In this document: positions 1 to 7,322 of the stretch, in pieces
How the letters are laid out: the number at the start of each line of letters is the position of its first letter
How positions within the stretch are numbered: the first letter of the stretch is position 1
Source: Idiomarina sp. X4
Lineage (GTDB): Bacteria; Pseudomonadota; Gammaproteobacteria; Enterobacterales; Alteromonadaceae
Assembly (NCBI RefSeq): GCF_002808045.1
Contig: NZ_CP025000.1
Span: 1,736,001 to 1,800,000, forward strand
DNA: 64,000 nt
Direction: 5' to 3'
Program-made: the position numbers and the translations under genes
Notes under the pieces: generated by a model
The model's database searches: none
What the model saw: only the letters and a program-made list of their open reading frames with translations
Told to the model about the DNA's origin: nothing

Positions 1-97
1 GTATTATGAGCTAAGCAAACTGATTTTCGCATTACGTTATAAGTCAAATGTGCGAAAACGGCGTATAAGAAAATGAAGTTTGCAAAAGGTGGTTCTA

Positions 98-496
98 ATG
101 TCACAACAAAGTTCGAAACTTATTATTTTCTTTGATGGCGGATGTCCGCTATGCGTTAAGGAAATGCGGCATTTAAGGAAGCTTGATGAGAAACGACAAA
201 TAACGTTCGAGAATATTAATGAGCCGGACTTTAATCAACGATACCCTCAAGTTGACGTTGCTAAGGCTAACCAGTATTTACATGGGCAGACCCGTTCCGG
301 TGACATGATCTACGGTCTGGATGTCACCTATGCCGCCTGGTCGCTAGTGGGTAAAGGCTGGATGATTGCCCCTCTGCGCTGGCCGGTTATTCGGTGGTTC
401 GCTGACAAAACGTATTTATTTTTTGCACGTAACCGCAACCGTGTATCCAAGTTATTAACGGGTAAAGAGCGCTGCGCACAGTGTTCAATAGACTGA
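98..496 (+). CDS. DCC family thiol-disulfide oxidoreductase (DUF393)
   Basis: A 132-residue protein with the DCC signature near its N-terminus: an FFDGGCPLC segment, i.e. D-G-x-C-P-x-C, directly after a short hydrophobic strand. The family is thioredoxin-like and is assumed to act in thiol/disulfide exchange, but no substrate is known. The rest is typical of the family, with Trp-rich segments (AAWSLVGKGW, LRWPVIRW) and a short C-terminus ending in a Cys pair (CAQC). I chose ATG 98 because AGGTGG at about 87-92 lies a normal distance upstream; an in-frame TTG at 80 would extend it but has no better site. It is upstream of a broken catalase-like gene, about 40 bp away, and may share its transcript. 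Confidence 0.85.
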   Translation: MSQQSSKLIIFFDGGCPLCVKEMRHLRKLDEKRQITFENINEPDFNQRYPQVDVAKANQYLHGQTRSGDMIYGLDVTYAAWSLVGKGWMIAPLRWPVIRWFADKTYLFFARNRNRVSKLLTGKERCAQCSID

Positions 497-535
497 TAAG
501 CGCTAACCGAAAATTATAAGCAGAGTACTTTCAAT

Positions 536-940
536 ATGAAAAAGATATCTTTGGCGTTATTGCTAGCACCAGTTTTCACAATGGCAGCCGAAAAGCCCCC
601 TCAAGTCACTGCGCAGCAATTTGTGAACTTGCAGCAGGGCGAAACTGTTCACGAAGGGTTCCGAAGAGCCCACGCTAAGGGCATTTGCGTGACAGGGGAG
701 TTTCGTTCTAATGGGCAGTTAGCTGATTACTCCGTAGCTTCTCTATTTGGGCGAGAGGTAACGCCTTTTGTTGGGCGGTTTTCGGTAGCGGGTAACAACC
801 CAACCGCACCCGACTTAAAAGCACCTGTGCGCCGCTTCGCTTTAAGCTTTGCTATGAGCCCAACCCAGCAGTGGCGCATCGCGATGAATACGCCGCCGGT
901 TATGCGGAGTCTTACCGACGCAGAGCAAAAGAAGTGTTAA
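536..940 (+). pseudogene. Catalase-related peroxidase, N-terminal fragment only
   Basis: A 134-residue reading frame with a signal peptide (MKKISLALLLAPVFTMAAEK) and then the N-terminal third of a periplasmic catalase-related peroxidase (SrpA-like). It shows the R-R-A-H-A-K-G segment with the heme-side His, an I-G-R-F-S-like segment (VGRFSVAGNNP) and the R-x-A-M-N-T-P-P-V segment. The family is normally over 300 residues, and its proximal heme Tyr lies in the missing part, so this product cannot bind heme as a catalase does. The frame stops at 938-940, and about 8 bases later the C-terminal part of a cytochrome b561 gene begins. I read the pair as one deletion that removed the 3' end of the peroxidase and the 5' end of the b561 gene, two genes that are often neighbours. 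It may still be translated and exported as a fragment. Confidence 0.8.
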
Positions 941-947
941 TGGGTGA

Positions 948-1154
948 GCTGGAGGAGCCGGGCGACCCATTGACGTATTTGGCTGGTTCCGCTTACCGGC
1001 TGCGCTGAATGTCGATATTGAGAACTATGCCGTATTTAGAGAATTGCACGGCTGGTTAGCAATATCCCTTATGGCACTGGTTGCTTTGCATGTCGCAGCT
1101 GCACTACATCATCACTTTATTCGCAAGGACAAGGTGCTGAGAAGCATGCTCTAG
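948..1154 (+). pseudogene. Cytochrome b561 family, C-terminal remnant
   Basis: No usable start codon, but the frame 948-1154 encodes the end of a di-heme cytochrome b561 (COG3038 type). Key pieces in order are RPIDVFGWFRLP, then LHGWLA with a heme-ligand-type His, then the last membrane helix ALHVAAALHHHF, then the basic tail RKDKVLRSML and a TAG stop. The same order (PI-VFGWF-P ... LH-WLA ... KHHF--KD--L-RM) occurs at the end of E. coli YceJ-type b561 proteins. About 68 of roughly 180 residues remain. It directly follows the truncated catalase-like frame, so it is the other end of the same deletion. Intact family members pass quinol electrons across the inner membrane to periplasmic partners. 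Confidence 0.82.
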
Positions 1155-1179
1155 CTACTGTTTTTATTAATGGGGGAGT

Positions 1180-1204
1180 AAAGATCAGCAGGCGATCTTT
1201 TATT
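1180..1204 (+). terminator. Possible terminator after the b561 remnant
   Basis: A 7-bp stem (AAAGATC / GATCTTT) with a 7-base loop, followed by a T-rich run. It sits 26 bases after the remnant's stop codon and could be the original terminator of the decayed operon. The stem is AT-rich and short, so the call is tentative. Confidence 0.4.
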
Positions 1205-1279
1205 TAGGCTTATCTTTACTACACTTAACTATGAAGGTCACAAAATACATCGATACCTTTTGACGGTTAAGGAGTTTGT

Positions 1280-1477
1280 ATGACTGGTCCAATGAAATCG
1301 AAAGTGAGTGAACACGATGAAAACCTGACTGAGGAAGAAAAGCGCAAGCTACAGTCACAGCAGGACAAAGAGAACCAGAGCCGCGAAGATCATCGTCGGC
1401 CAAACTCAACGCATGACACGCACTCTCAGAAAGACAAGCAAATTGCCCCTGAGCAGCGTGGCAAGGACTCTCGCTAA
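1280..1477 (+). CDS. Small very hydrophilic hypothetical protein
   Basis: 65 residues, almost entirely polar and charged (rich in K, E, Q, D, R, S, H), with no hydrophobic stretch and no cysteine, so it is probably soluble and intrinsically disordered. It has a good ribosome-binding site (TAAGGAG at 1268-1274) five bases before ATG 1280. Fourteen bases after its stop begins a second small protein with its own Shine-Dalgarno, so the two probably form an operon. I do not recognise a family. The opposite strand also has an open frame here, but it has no ribosome-binding site and only mirrors the low-complexity composition. Confidence 0.6.
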   Translation: MTGPMKSKVSEHDENLTEEEKRKLQSQQDKENQSREDHRRPNSTHDTHSQKDKQIAPEQRGKDSR

Positions 1478-1491
1478 GGAGATAAGTGCTT

Positions 1492-1791
1492 ATGCCTGAC
1501 GTTTGGCGTGATAAAGACGAGCGCATGTATCAGCATATCAAGCAGACGCAGCTGGATGACGGCAAGAGTGAAGACGAAGCCGAGGAAATTGCCAGCCGCA
1601 CCGTGAACAAGCAGCGGCGAGAGGAAGGGGTTACCGATAACACCACCACTCAAGGTACTGGTAACCCTAACACTCGGCTGGAAGAACGTACCAAGGAAGA
1701 ACTTTATAACAGAGCCCAGCAGCTTGATATTGATAATCGTAGCCAAATGAGTAAAGACGAATTGATTGAGGCGATACGGCAAAAGCAGTAG
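1492..1791 (+). CDS. Small protein with C-terminal Rho-N/SAP-like domain
   Basis: 99 residues in two parts. The N-terminal half (MPDVWRDKDERMYQHIK ... EDEAEEIASRTVNKQRREEG) is a charged helical region of a type common in small bacterial proteins labelled plasmid stabilisation or Rho-N proteins. The C-terminal part (LEERTKEELYNRAQQLDI then SQMSKDELIEAIRQKQ) is a helix-extended loop-helix of the Rho N-terminal/SAP type, which binds nucleic acid in better-studied proteins. A GTG at 1486 is in frame, but ATG 1492 is spaced correctly from AAGGAGA at 1476-1482. It follows the small hydrophilic gene by 14 bases. Function is unknown; family members are often seen under stress, which is general knowledge rather than something visible here. 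Confidence 0.75.
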   Translation: MPDVWRDKDERMYQHIKQTQLDDGKSEDEAEEIASRTVNKQRREEGVTDNTTTQGTGNPNTRLEERTKEELYNRAQQLDIDNRSQMSKDELIEAIRQKQ

Positions 1792-1857
1792 CTGACGATT
1801 GGCGGCTTTGGTGGTTTAATAGGGTCATCAGTAATAAGGACAAGCAGTCAATTTGTC

Positions 1858-2565
1858 ATGGCCGACACACGTTATATAACTCGGAATCGTCTCTCTCAGG
1901 AAGTGAATAAAGCCCGCATTTGGGTCGCTGTTATTGGCGCACCTATTGCGGGCTTTTTAATGTATAACTTGCCAAAATTTTGGTGGATTGTTGGGTTAAT
2001 TTATCTGTTCAGTATTTTAGGTGCAGCATCCACTAAGCGTTCAGGTGCAAAGGGCGAATTAAAAACACTGAAGCTTTTAGAAAAACTCCCCGATAGCTAT
2101 ATTTTGTTTAACCAAATTGATGTACCTAACCCACGAACCAAACGCGGCTTTACTGAGCTGGATTTGATTGTGGTGGGTCCTAACGGTGTATTCGTAATAG
2201 AAGTGAAGAACAACAACTCTAAAGTAACGGGGGATGAGCAGGCGGCTAATTGGACAGCTCATAAAATAGGGCGTAAGGGTGGCTGTTATAAAACCAAAGT
2301 CCGCAACCCAATAAAGCAGTTAAAAAAACAGGTTCATGTTTTAGCTGAACACCTGAAGAAAAATCGCGCATCCACCTGGATAGAGGGGGCTGTTTTTTTC
2401 TCGCACCGTAACGCACGGATTAAATTGTCTTCACAACCCAGTGTACCCGTTTTCCAGCGCAAAGGGCTGGTTGAATATATTCTTAGCTATCAGCCGAAGC
2501 GGTCACCGAAGAACACGGAAAAGGTTATTCAACAATTGGTCAGTCTTAAGCGACGTTCTTGCTAG
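1858..2565 (+). CDS. Membrane-anchored NERD domain protein
   Basis: 235 residues. Two hydrophobic segments near the N-terminus (about residues 20-37 and 41-58) are followed by a nuclease-related domain (NERD) from about residue 65: G-A-K-G-E, then F-N-Q-I-D-V-P, then T-E-L-D-L-I-V-V-G-P-N-G-V-F-V-I-E-V-K-N, which holds the E...D...ExK pattern of the PD-(D/E)XK nuclease fold. The domain should face the cytoplasm next to the inner membrane. NERD proteins are predicted nucleases, but few have been tested. A GGA-type site lies rather far upstream (about 1835-1839) and ATG 1858 has no strong close site, so the exact start is less sure. It stands alone between the Rho-N gene and a dehydrogenase. 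Confidence 0.8.
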   Translation: MADTRYITRNRLSQEVNKARIWVAVIGAPIAGFLMYNLPKFWWIVGLIYLFSILGAASTKRSGAKGELKTLKLLEKLPDSYILFNQIDVPNPRTKRGFTELDLIVVGPNGVFVIEVKNNNSKVTGDEQAANWTAHKIGRKGGCYKTKVRNPIKQLKKQVHVLAEHLKKNRASTWIEGAVFFSHRNARIKLSSQPSVPVFQRKGLVEYILSYQPKRSPKNTEKVIQQLVSLKRRSC

Positions 2566-2643
2566 TTGCTATTTCGCTTATGTTAATCCAGTGTTATAAA
2601 CTTTAATGTTGAGTCAGTAAGCTCGTGTAAGGGGATGAGTGTT

Positions 2644-3447
2644 ATGAACCGTTTAAAGGATAAAGTCATATTAATTACAGGAGCTGCGAGAGGTATCGGT
2701 GAAGGTATCGCTCGAGAATTCCATGCCCAGGGCGCGACCGTTATTTTAACGGATACGCTTAAAAGCGATATTGAAGCAATAGCTAAAGAGTTAGGCGAGA
2801 ACGCGTTCTTCCATCCCCTGGATGTGTCTGAGGAGCAGCAGTGGATAGAACTATTTGGCTGGATTGAAGACAAGCTGGGTCGTCTAAACGGCTTGGTTAA
2901 TAATGCAGGTGTTACTGGTTTGGAGTCAGCTAACGAAGTACATAACCCAGAAAAAGCATCATTGGAAGCCTGGCGCAAAGTGCATGCGGTTAATTTGGAT
3001 GGTACGTTTCTGGGGTGTAAACATGCCATTCAATTTATGCGTAAAACCCAAAGTGCAGGAAGTATCATTAATATGTCGTCGCGTTCGGGCCTGGTAGGCA
3101 TTCCCGGAGCGGCTGCCTATGCCTCTTCGAAAGCTGCAATTCGGAATCACACGAAAACGGTAGCGCTTTATTGTGCTCAGGAAGGGCTGCCGATTCGATG
3201 CAACTCCGTCCATCCTGCCGCCATTATGACACCTATTTGGGATCCTATGCTGGGCTCAGGACCACAGCGTGAAGTTAACTTTAAGAAAATTGTTGATGCC
3301 TGCCCGATGCGACGGTTTGGGGATGTTAAGGAAGTTGCGCTACTTTGTGTCATGTTAGCTTCAGACGAGGCAAACTATATTAACGCGTCTGAACTCACAA
3401 TAGACGGTGGCGTTTTAGCTGGAAGTTTTTCTGCAACAAGCGATTAA
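2644..3447 (+). CDS. Short-chain dehydrogenase/reductase (SDR)
   Basis: 267-residue classical SDR. Visible motifs are the nucleotide-binding T-G-A-A-R-G-I-G near residue 12, N-N-A-G in the fourth strand, the catalytic Ser in INMSSRSG (about 143-146), and Y159-x-x-x-K163 in AYASSKAA. It is a cytoplasmic NAD(P)(H)-dependent oxidoreductase; the substrate cannot be told from sequence. I prefer ATG 2644 to ATG 2635 because the GGGG Shine-Dalgarno (2631-2634) abuts the earlier codon and is properly spaced for the later one. It stands 78 bases after the NERD gene and 11 bases before the diguanylate cyclase gene, so co-transcription with the latter is possible. Closest general type: 3-hydroxy(steroid)/acyl dehydrogenase-like SDRs. 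Confidence 0.88.
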   Translation: MNRLKDKVILITGAARGIGEGIAREFHAQGATVILTDTLKSDIEAIAKELGENAFFHPLDVSEEQQWIELFGWIEDKLGRLNGLVNNAGVTGLESANEVHNPEKASLEAWRKVHAVNLDGTFLGCKHAIQFMRKTQSAGSIINMSSRSGLVGIPGAAAYASSKAAIRNHTKTVALYCAQEGLPIRCNSVHPAAIMTPIWDPMLGSGPQREVNFKKIVDACPMRRFGDVKEVALLCVMLASDEANYINASELTIDGGVLAGSFSATSD

Positions 3448-3458
3448 TTGGTGAGTAT

Positions 3459-4802
3459 GTGGTTAAGAAGAAAAGCCCGTTAGTGGCGCTGGTTTTATTT
3501 GTTATTGGACTTATTCCAGTCGTGTTTTTGTCGAGCTGGGTGACTAGCCTTTCGGCGGACAGGCTGCAGCAAAGCGCCAATGACGAAGCTTTAGAAGAAC
3601 TGCTGCTCGCCAAGTCCACTTTGGAAGCTTCTTTATTTAGAGATGTCTTTCTATCAGACAGCTTAGCGACCGTATTTAGTATTGACCCTGAAATAGCTTA
3701 TAAAAATTTTCACGCCATAGCCCGCAGAATGCTGGAAAAGTCCGAGAATGTAAGAAATATAGGGGTTGCTCCAGACGACATTATCGCTAAGAACTTTCCA
3801 GCAGAGGGAAATGAGAAGGCGATTGGCCTGGACTTTCGAACGGTTCCTTCGCAGTACGAAACCGTACTAGCTGCGAGACTATCAAAAGACGTTTATCTTG
3901 CAGGGCCATTGGAGCTAGTGCAGGGCGGGACGGCAATTATTGCCCGACTACCGATATTTGACGATTACCCACGAAGCGAAAATTACTGGGGCTCAATAAG
4001 CGTTGTTATTGACTACGAGAAGCTGATGAAAGCTTCTGGGTTATCGAACATGAGCAATGCGAAAATCGCTCTTCGGGGAGTCAATGGTCTTGGGCAACAG
4101 GGTGAGGTATTTGAAGGAGATGTAAGCTCTTTTAATAATGCAGATTACCAAGGAAAAATTGTTGTTCCTAATGGTGAGTGGTGGATTGCGGCGAACTTCG
4201 ATACGACGCTGACCGATAGGCAGAAGTTAGCATTGACGGCTAGTTACTGGGGCATAATCGCACTCTACGCCATACTTTATGGGGGAGTTTACTTATTATG
4301 GCGGTACTATAGAGCAGAGAGGAAGCTGGCTAATCAAGATCCATTGACGGGCCTTTTTAACAGGCGCTTTGTTTTCAGCTACTTGGAAAAGCTCCTTAGT
4401 AAGCAACGAGATAGTGCACAGTTTTGTATATTGGCAATTGATTTAAATCGGTTCAAAGAAATTAACGATCTTCTTGGCCATGAAGTCGGTGACGACATGC
4501 TGAGGCTTGTTGCTGAGTCGCTTGAAGAATCAACGCGAGCGTCTGATATTGTTGCCCGCTTAGGTGGGGACGAGTTTCTGGTGATACTCAATCGGGTTGA
4601 TAATAATAACGTTGCTGAGCAAAAGCTAAATCAGATAAAACAGTATGTCGAATCTAAAGCGCTCCAGACCGAAACAGGCTCTATCGCTCCTTCTTTAAGT
4701 ATCGGCTTTTCTTTAAGCTCTGAAACGAATAATGGAATACCGAGCCTATTAAAAATAGCCGATGAAAGAATGTATAAAAATAAGCAGGATAAAACGTCAT
4801 GA
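3459..4802 (+). CDS. CHASE-GGDEF diguanylate cyclase
   Basis: 447 residues. Membrane helix at about 7-28, then a periplasmic region that reads as a CHASE sensor domain (around 60-210; note FPAEGNEKAIGLDF, the typical P-x-x-G-N-E-x-A-x-G-x-D), a second helix at about 262-285, and a C-terminal GGDEF domain. The GGDEF domain begins with the D-P-L-T-G-L-F-N-R-R signature and has an intact GGDEF active-site motif near 369-373. The allosteric I-site RxxD (R-A-S-D) sits exactly five residues before it, so it is predicted to make c-di-GMP and to be product-inhibited. The start is GTG 3459; a nearby ATG at 3457 is out of frame and the Shine-Dalgarno (GGTGAG) is weak. Its stop overlaps the next gene by four bases (ATGA). 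Confidence 0.9.
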   Translation: MVKKKSPLVALVLFVIGLIPVVFLSSWVTSLSADRLQQSANDEALEELLLAKSTLEASLFRDVFLSDSLATVFSIDPEIAYKNFHAIARRMLEKSENVRNIGVAPDDIIAKNFPAEGNEKAIGLDFRTVPSQYETVLAARLSKDVYLAGPLELVQGGTAIIARLPIFDDYPRSENYWGSISVVIDYEKLMKASGLSNMSNAKIALRGVNGLGQQGEVFEGDVSSFNNADYQGKIVVPNGEWWIAANFDTTLTDRQKLALTASYWGIIALYAILYGGVYLLWRYYRAERKLANQDPLTGLFNRRFVFSYLEKLLSKQRDSAQFCILAIDLNRFKEINDLLGHEVGDDMLRLVAESLEESTRASDIVARLGGDEFLVILNRVDNNNVAEQKLNQIKQYVESKALQTETGSIAPSLSIGFSLSSETNNGIPSLLKIADERMYKNKQDKTS

Positions 4803-5254
4803 AATTCGTTGAAGCCGGCAAATTGAAAGATAACCTCGCGAACTATCTTCGTGATTTACCCAAGTGGCTTCAGTTTGTTTTGATTTTCGCTCCGTATGTG
4901 ACTTTTTTCTATTTCGATCTAAGTCTTTGGGGGCAGCTGTATGGCGCGTTAATGGTTTTGTTTGCGTTTTATATCACTCCCGATGCCTTTTCTCGGTCTC
5001 ATAATAGAAGTGAGGTGAAAAATATTATGGCATTGCTCGATGCTCAAGGTGATAAGCTTCGGGTCGGCCTTGAGCAGGTACCTTCAACTAAGTTAAAGCG
5101 CGTAGCGGTTGGTGAGTACAATAAAAGCTCGGCTATTCTGAGTTTTCCTTTTAACTATCAAATTAGCCACCATTATGTCTTTCCCATCCAACAGCTAGAC
5201 TCGGTGCGAGAGTTCTTTAAAACCAACTATCCGCAAATAGATCTTATCACCTGA
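4799..5254 (+). CDS. Unknown membrane protein coupled to diguanylate cyclase
   Basis: 151 residues. An amphipathic N-terminal segment (KLKDNLANYLRDLPKW) precedes two membrane helices at about 25-40 and 44-60, then a soluble C-terminal domain of about 85 residues with alternating charged and hydrophobic stretches and an N-K-S-S-A-I-L-S-F-P-F-N-Y core. I do not recognise the family. Its ATG lies inside the ATGA overlap with the stop of the GGDEF gene, so it is almost certainly translated by coupling and its product may work with that enzyme, for example as a partner or target. That link is inference from the overlap alone. Confidence 0.7.
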   Translation: MKFVEAGKLKDNLANYLRDLPKWLQFVLIFAPYVTFFYFDLSLWGQLYGALMVLFAFYITPDAFSRSHNRSEVKNIMALLDAQGDKLRVGLEQVPSTKLKRVAVGEYNKSSAILSFPFNYQISHHYVFPIQQLDSVREFFKTNYPQIDLIT

Positions 5255-5346
5255 TTCTTCACAGCTTTGCCATTATTAGTTAACAAAACTGCAACAAAAA
5301 GCTTTTAAAGTATCAAAGTGTGTGGTACTTATGAGTTGTGGTGTTT

Positions 5347-5356
5347 TTGTTAACAA
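5347..5356. repeat. TTGTTAACAA palindrome in the leader before the DUF3545 gene
   Basis: A perfect 10-base palindrome lies inside a larger hairpin-capable element (TGGTGTT at 5339-5345 pairing with AACACCA at 5364-5370). A related GTTAAC copy occurs at 5279-5284. The 165-base gap 5255-5419 holds no gene other than this element and the Shine-Dalgarno of the next gene. It may be a regulator site or an RNA hairpin in a leader; neither is demonstrated. Confidence 0.35.
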
Positions 5357-5419
5357 GTGCGCTAACACCATCGCAAAAACCATAAGAATAAAGTCGTATA
5401 AAAAGCAGGAGGTCTTACC

Positions 5420-5590
5420 ATGGATCATTCAGAAGAACTGCAAAAGGTAAATGACAAATCTGGCAAAGGTCGCGCCGCAAAACGTAAATGGCGTGAAATA
5501 GAGCAGCTGAAAGAAAAGTATCGGCTGCGGGAAGAACTCTCCGAAATGGATTACTCGCTAGACCTCGACTTAGAAGAAATCGAACTCTAA
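5420..5590 (+). CDS. DUF3545 family small protein
   Basis: 56 residues, starting at ATG 5420 with an excellent Shine-Dalgarno (AGGAGG at 5407-5412). The middle (K-R-K-W-R-E-I-E-Q-L-K-E-K-Y-R-L-R-E-E-L) is the conserved basic/acidic helix of DUF3545, a family of small proteins in marine gammaproteobacteria. The tail is strongly acidic (DYSLDLDLEEIEL). It is cytoplasmic and of unknown function. A strong bidirectional terminator follows within five bases, so it forms a single-gene transcript convergent with suhB. I am confident it is a real gene on account of its ribosome-binding site, family match and terminator. Confidence 0.82.
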   Translation: MDHSEELQKVNDKSGKGRAAKRKWREIEQLKEKYRLREELSEMDYSLDLDLEEIEL

Positions 5591-5594
5591 AAAG

Positions 5595-5629
5595 AAACGC
5601 CGCTTGATTCATTTCAAGCGGCGTTTTTG
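5595..5629. terminator. Bidirectional terminator between DUF3545 gene and suhB
   Basis: A perfect 13-bp stem (AAACGCCGCTTGA / TCAAGCGGCGTTT, arms 5595-5607 and 5614-5626) with a 6-base loop, T-run on the right and A-run on the left. It can serve both convergent genes. Confidence 0.88.
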
Positions 5630-5631
5630 CT

Positions 5632-6408
5632 TTAGCGAATTTTTGCGAGCATTTGCTTGAGGGCTTTAGGGGCGCCCGCGGCAATGTTGCCTGACTGTAC
5701 ATAGTTATGGCCGCCCTGGAAGTCACTAACAATACCCCCGGCTTCGCGAACCAATAATTCACCGGCGAGTATGTCCCAGGGCTTTAAGCCCATTTCCCAG
5801 AATGCGTCGTGGCGTCCGGCTGCAACGTAGGCTAAGTCCAGTGCCGCTGCACCGGCTCTGCGTACATCCGCACAGTGCTCAAATAACTTATTAAACATTT
5901 CCAGGTATTCAGGCAATCGACTTTTCATTTTGAACGGGAAGCCTGTTGATAAAATGGCGCCTTTCAACTCAACTTTTGGAGAAATACGCAAGCGACGACC
6001 ATTCAATTGCGCGCCCGCACCGCGTGAAGCAGTGAAGAGCTCTTCTCGAATGGGATCATAAACAACAGCTTGCTGCACAGAACCTTTGTGAAGCAATGCA
6101 ATAGAAATACAGAAATGGGGGATACCGCGCATGTAATTGGTCGTACCGTCCAGCGGATCGATAACCCATTGGAAATCATTTTCTTTTCCAGCCTGAGTAC
6201 CGCTTTCCTCTGCAATAATACCGTGATCGGGGTAAGACTTCTTAATTGTGTTGATAATAGCCTGTTCAGCGGCTTTATCCATGTCAGTGACCCAGTCGTT
6301 TAAGCCTTTAGATTCGGCTTCTACAGGGTTACCCTGATCGAAATTTTTAACTAAAATTTTGCCGGCCGCACGCGCTGCGCGCACCGCAATATTTAACATC
6401 GGATGCAT
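5632..6408 (-). CDS. suhB: Inositol-1-monophosphatase / ribosome-biogenesis factor SuhB
   Basis: 258 residues, close to the E. coli length (267). The Mg2+-dependent phosphatase motifs are present: the metal-binding EESG, the WVIDPLDGTTNYMRGIPHF block (D-P-L-D-G-T-x-N), and the C-terminal WDILAGELLVREAGG (W-D-x-A-G). In enterics SuhB dephosphorylates inositol phosphate and also joins the NusA/NusB antitermination complex on rRNA operons; the second role cannot be judged here. It is divergent from trmJ with 131 bases between, the same arrangement as in E. coli. The start ATG (complement of 6406-6408) has AGGT upstream. Confidence 0.95.
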   Translation of the reverse strand: MHPMLNIAVRAARAAGKILVKNFDQGNPVEAESKGLNDWVTDMDKAAEQAIINTIKKSYPDHGIIAEESGTQAGKENDFQWVIDPLDGTTNYMRGIPHFCISIALLHKGSVQQAVVYDPIREELFTASRGAGAQLNGRRLRISPKVELKGAILSTGFPFKMKSRLPEYLEMFNKLFEHCADVRRAGAAALDLAYVAAGRHDAFWEMGLKPWDILAGELLVREAGGIVSDFQGGHNYVQSGNIAAGAPKALKQMLAKIR

Positions 6409-6539
6409 ACCAATTACCTGTGCTGTAAAAGAACAATTTTCGGTCGCGGATCATACCAGTGTTGGGGTATCATGCCAAACTTTTCGATAACCTCGCAGAA
6501 TAGGCCGAGACGTTAACGCGCAAAGCAAAGGAAATACTC

Positions 6540-7262
6540 ATGCTCGACAATATACGCATTGTGTTGGTGAACACTTCTCATACCGGAAATATCGGCTCAG
6601 TCGCCCGCGCTATGAAAACCATGGGGCTGTCTGACTTAGCCTTGGTTGACCCGGTGCAGGAGCCAGACAGTCATGCATCAGCACTCGCCGCTGGCGCAAC
6701 AGATATTCTGGCGAACGCGACCATTGTTGATAACTTGCACGATGCAATTTCAGATTGTGGACTGGTGGTCGCGACAAGTGCTCGCAACCGTACTCTGGAT
6801 TGGCCTTTACTCGGTCCTCGTGAGTCAGCTGCAAAAGTGTTGCAAGAGTCTAGTCAGCATAAGGTTGCGCTGGTTTTTGGTCGTGAGAGTAGTGGATTAA
6901 CGAACGAAGAGCTTCAGCAAAGTCACTTTCACCTGCATATTCCGACCAACCCGGAATATGGTTCACTGAACTTAGCAATGGCCGTTCAGTCAGTCTGTTA
7001 CGAAGTGCGCATGCAATGGCTTGAGGCGGAGGAGAAAGTCGAAGCCGAGATTCCTGAGTACCCGCGAGTGGATGATTTAGAGCGTTTTTATGACCATTTA
7101 GAAGCCACACTGACAAATACGGGCTTTATTAATCCGAAGCATCCGGGGCAGGTGATGACGAAATTGCGACGTCTTTATAATCGGGCGCGTCCGGAAGAGA
7201 GCGAGATCAATATTTTGCGAGGAATGCTCGCGTCTGTGGATAAATCGGTCGACAATACTTGA
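6540..7262 (+). CDS. trmJ: tRNA (Cm32/Um32) 2'-O-methyltransferase
   Basis: 240-residue SPOUT-class methyltransferase. The family blocks are clear: [15 protein letters not shown] at 12-26, [12 protein letters not shown] in the middle, and the trefoil-knot segment [14 protein letters not shown]. TrmJ uses S-adenosylmethionine to methylate position 32 of several tRNAs in the cytoplasm. AAAGG sits about eight bases before ATG 6540. The stop codon (7260-7262) lies inside the operator/promoter of the following iscR gene, so the two loci are packed without spare sequence. Position between suhB and iscR is conserved with E. coli. Confidence 0.95.
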   Translation: MLDNIRIVLVNTSHTGNIGSVARAMKTMGLSDLALVDPVQEPDSHASALAAGATDILANATIVDNLHDAISDCGLVVATSARNRTLDWPLLGPRESAAKVLQESSQHKVALVFGRESSGLTNEELQQSHFHLHIPTNPEYGSLNLAMAVQSVCYEVRMQWLEAEEKVEAEIPEYPRVDDLERFYDHLEATLTNTGFINPKHPGQVMTKLRRLYNRARPEESEINILRGMLASVDKSVDNT

Positions 7263-7286
7263 CTAAAATAGTCGGGAATGTAGAAT
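7255..7286 (+). promoter_or_regulatory. iscR promoter with type 1 IscR operator
   Basis: Positions 7255-7279 match the type 1 [2Fe-2S]-IscR site (ATA-YYGACTR-WWW-YAGTCGGGAAT pattern) closely, with the inverted half-sites TTGACT and AGTCGG. The first half overlaps the promoter -35 (TTGACT, 7259-7264), followed 16 bases later by -10 TAGAAT (7281-7286). By analogy with E. coli, holo-IscR bound here would repress iscR-iscS. The site overlaps the last codons and stop of trmJ. Confidence 0.85.
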
Positions 7287-7322
7287 TTCAACTTACGAAT
7301 AACACTTCCCGAGGAAATTGCT

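Noticed and set aside
940..1008. A 22-residue frame starting at an ATG overlapping the catalase fragment's stop
   Set aside because: It overlaps the b561 remnant in another frame and has no ribosome-binding site; best explained as chance in a pseudogene.
1200..1782. Two minus-strand reading frames opposite the small charged proteins
   Set aside because: No ribosome-binding site. They mirror the low-complexity plus-strand genes, which have good Shine-Dalgarno sequences and a family match.
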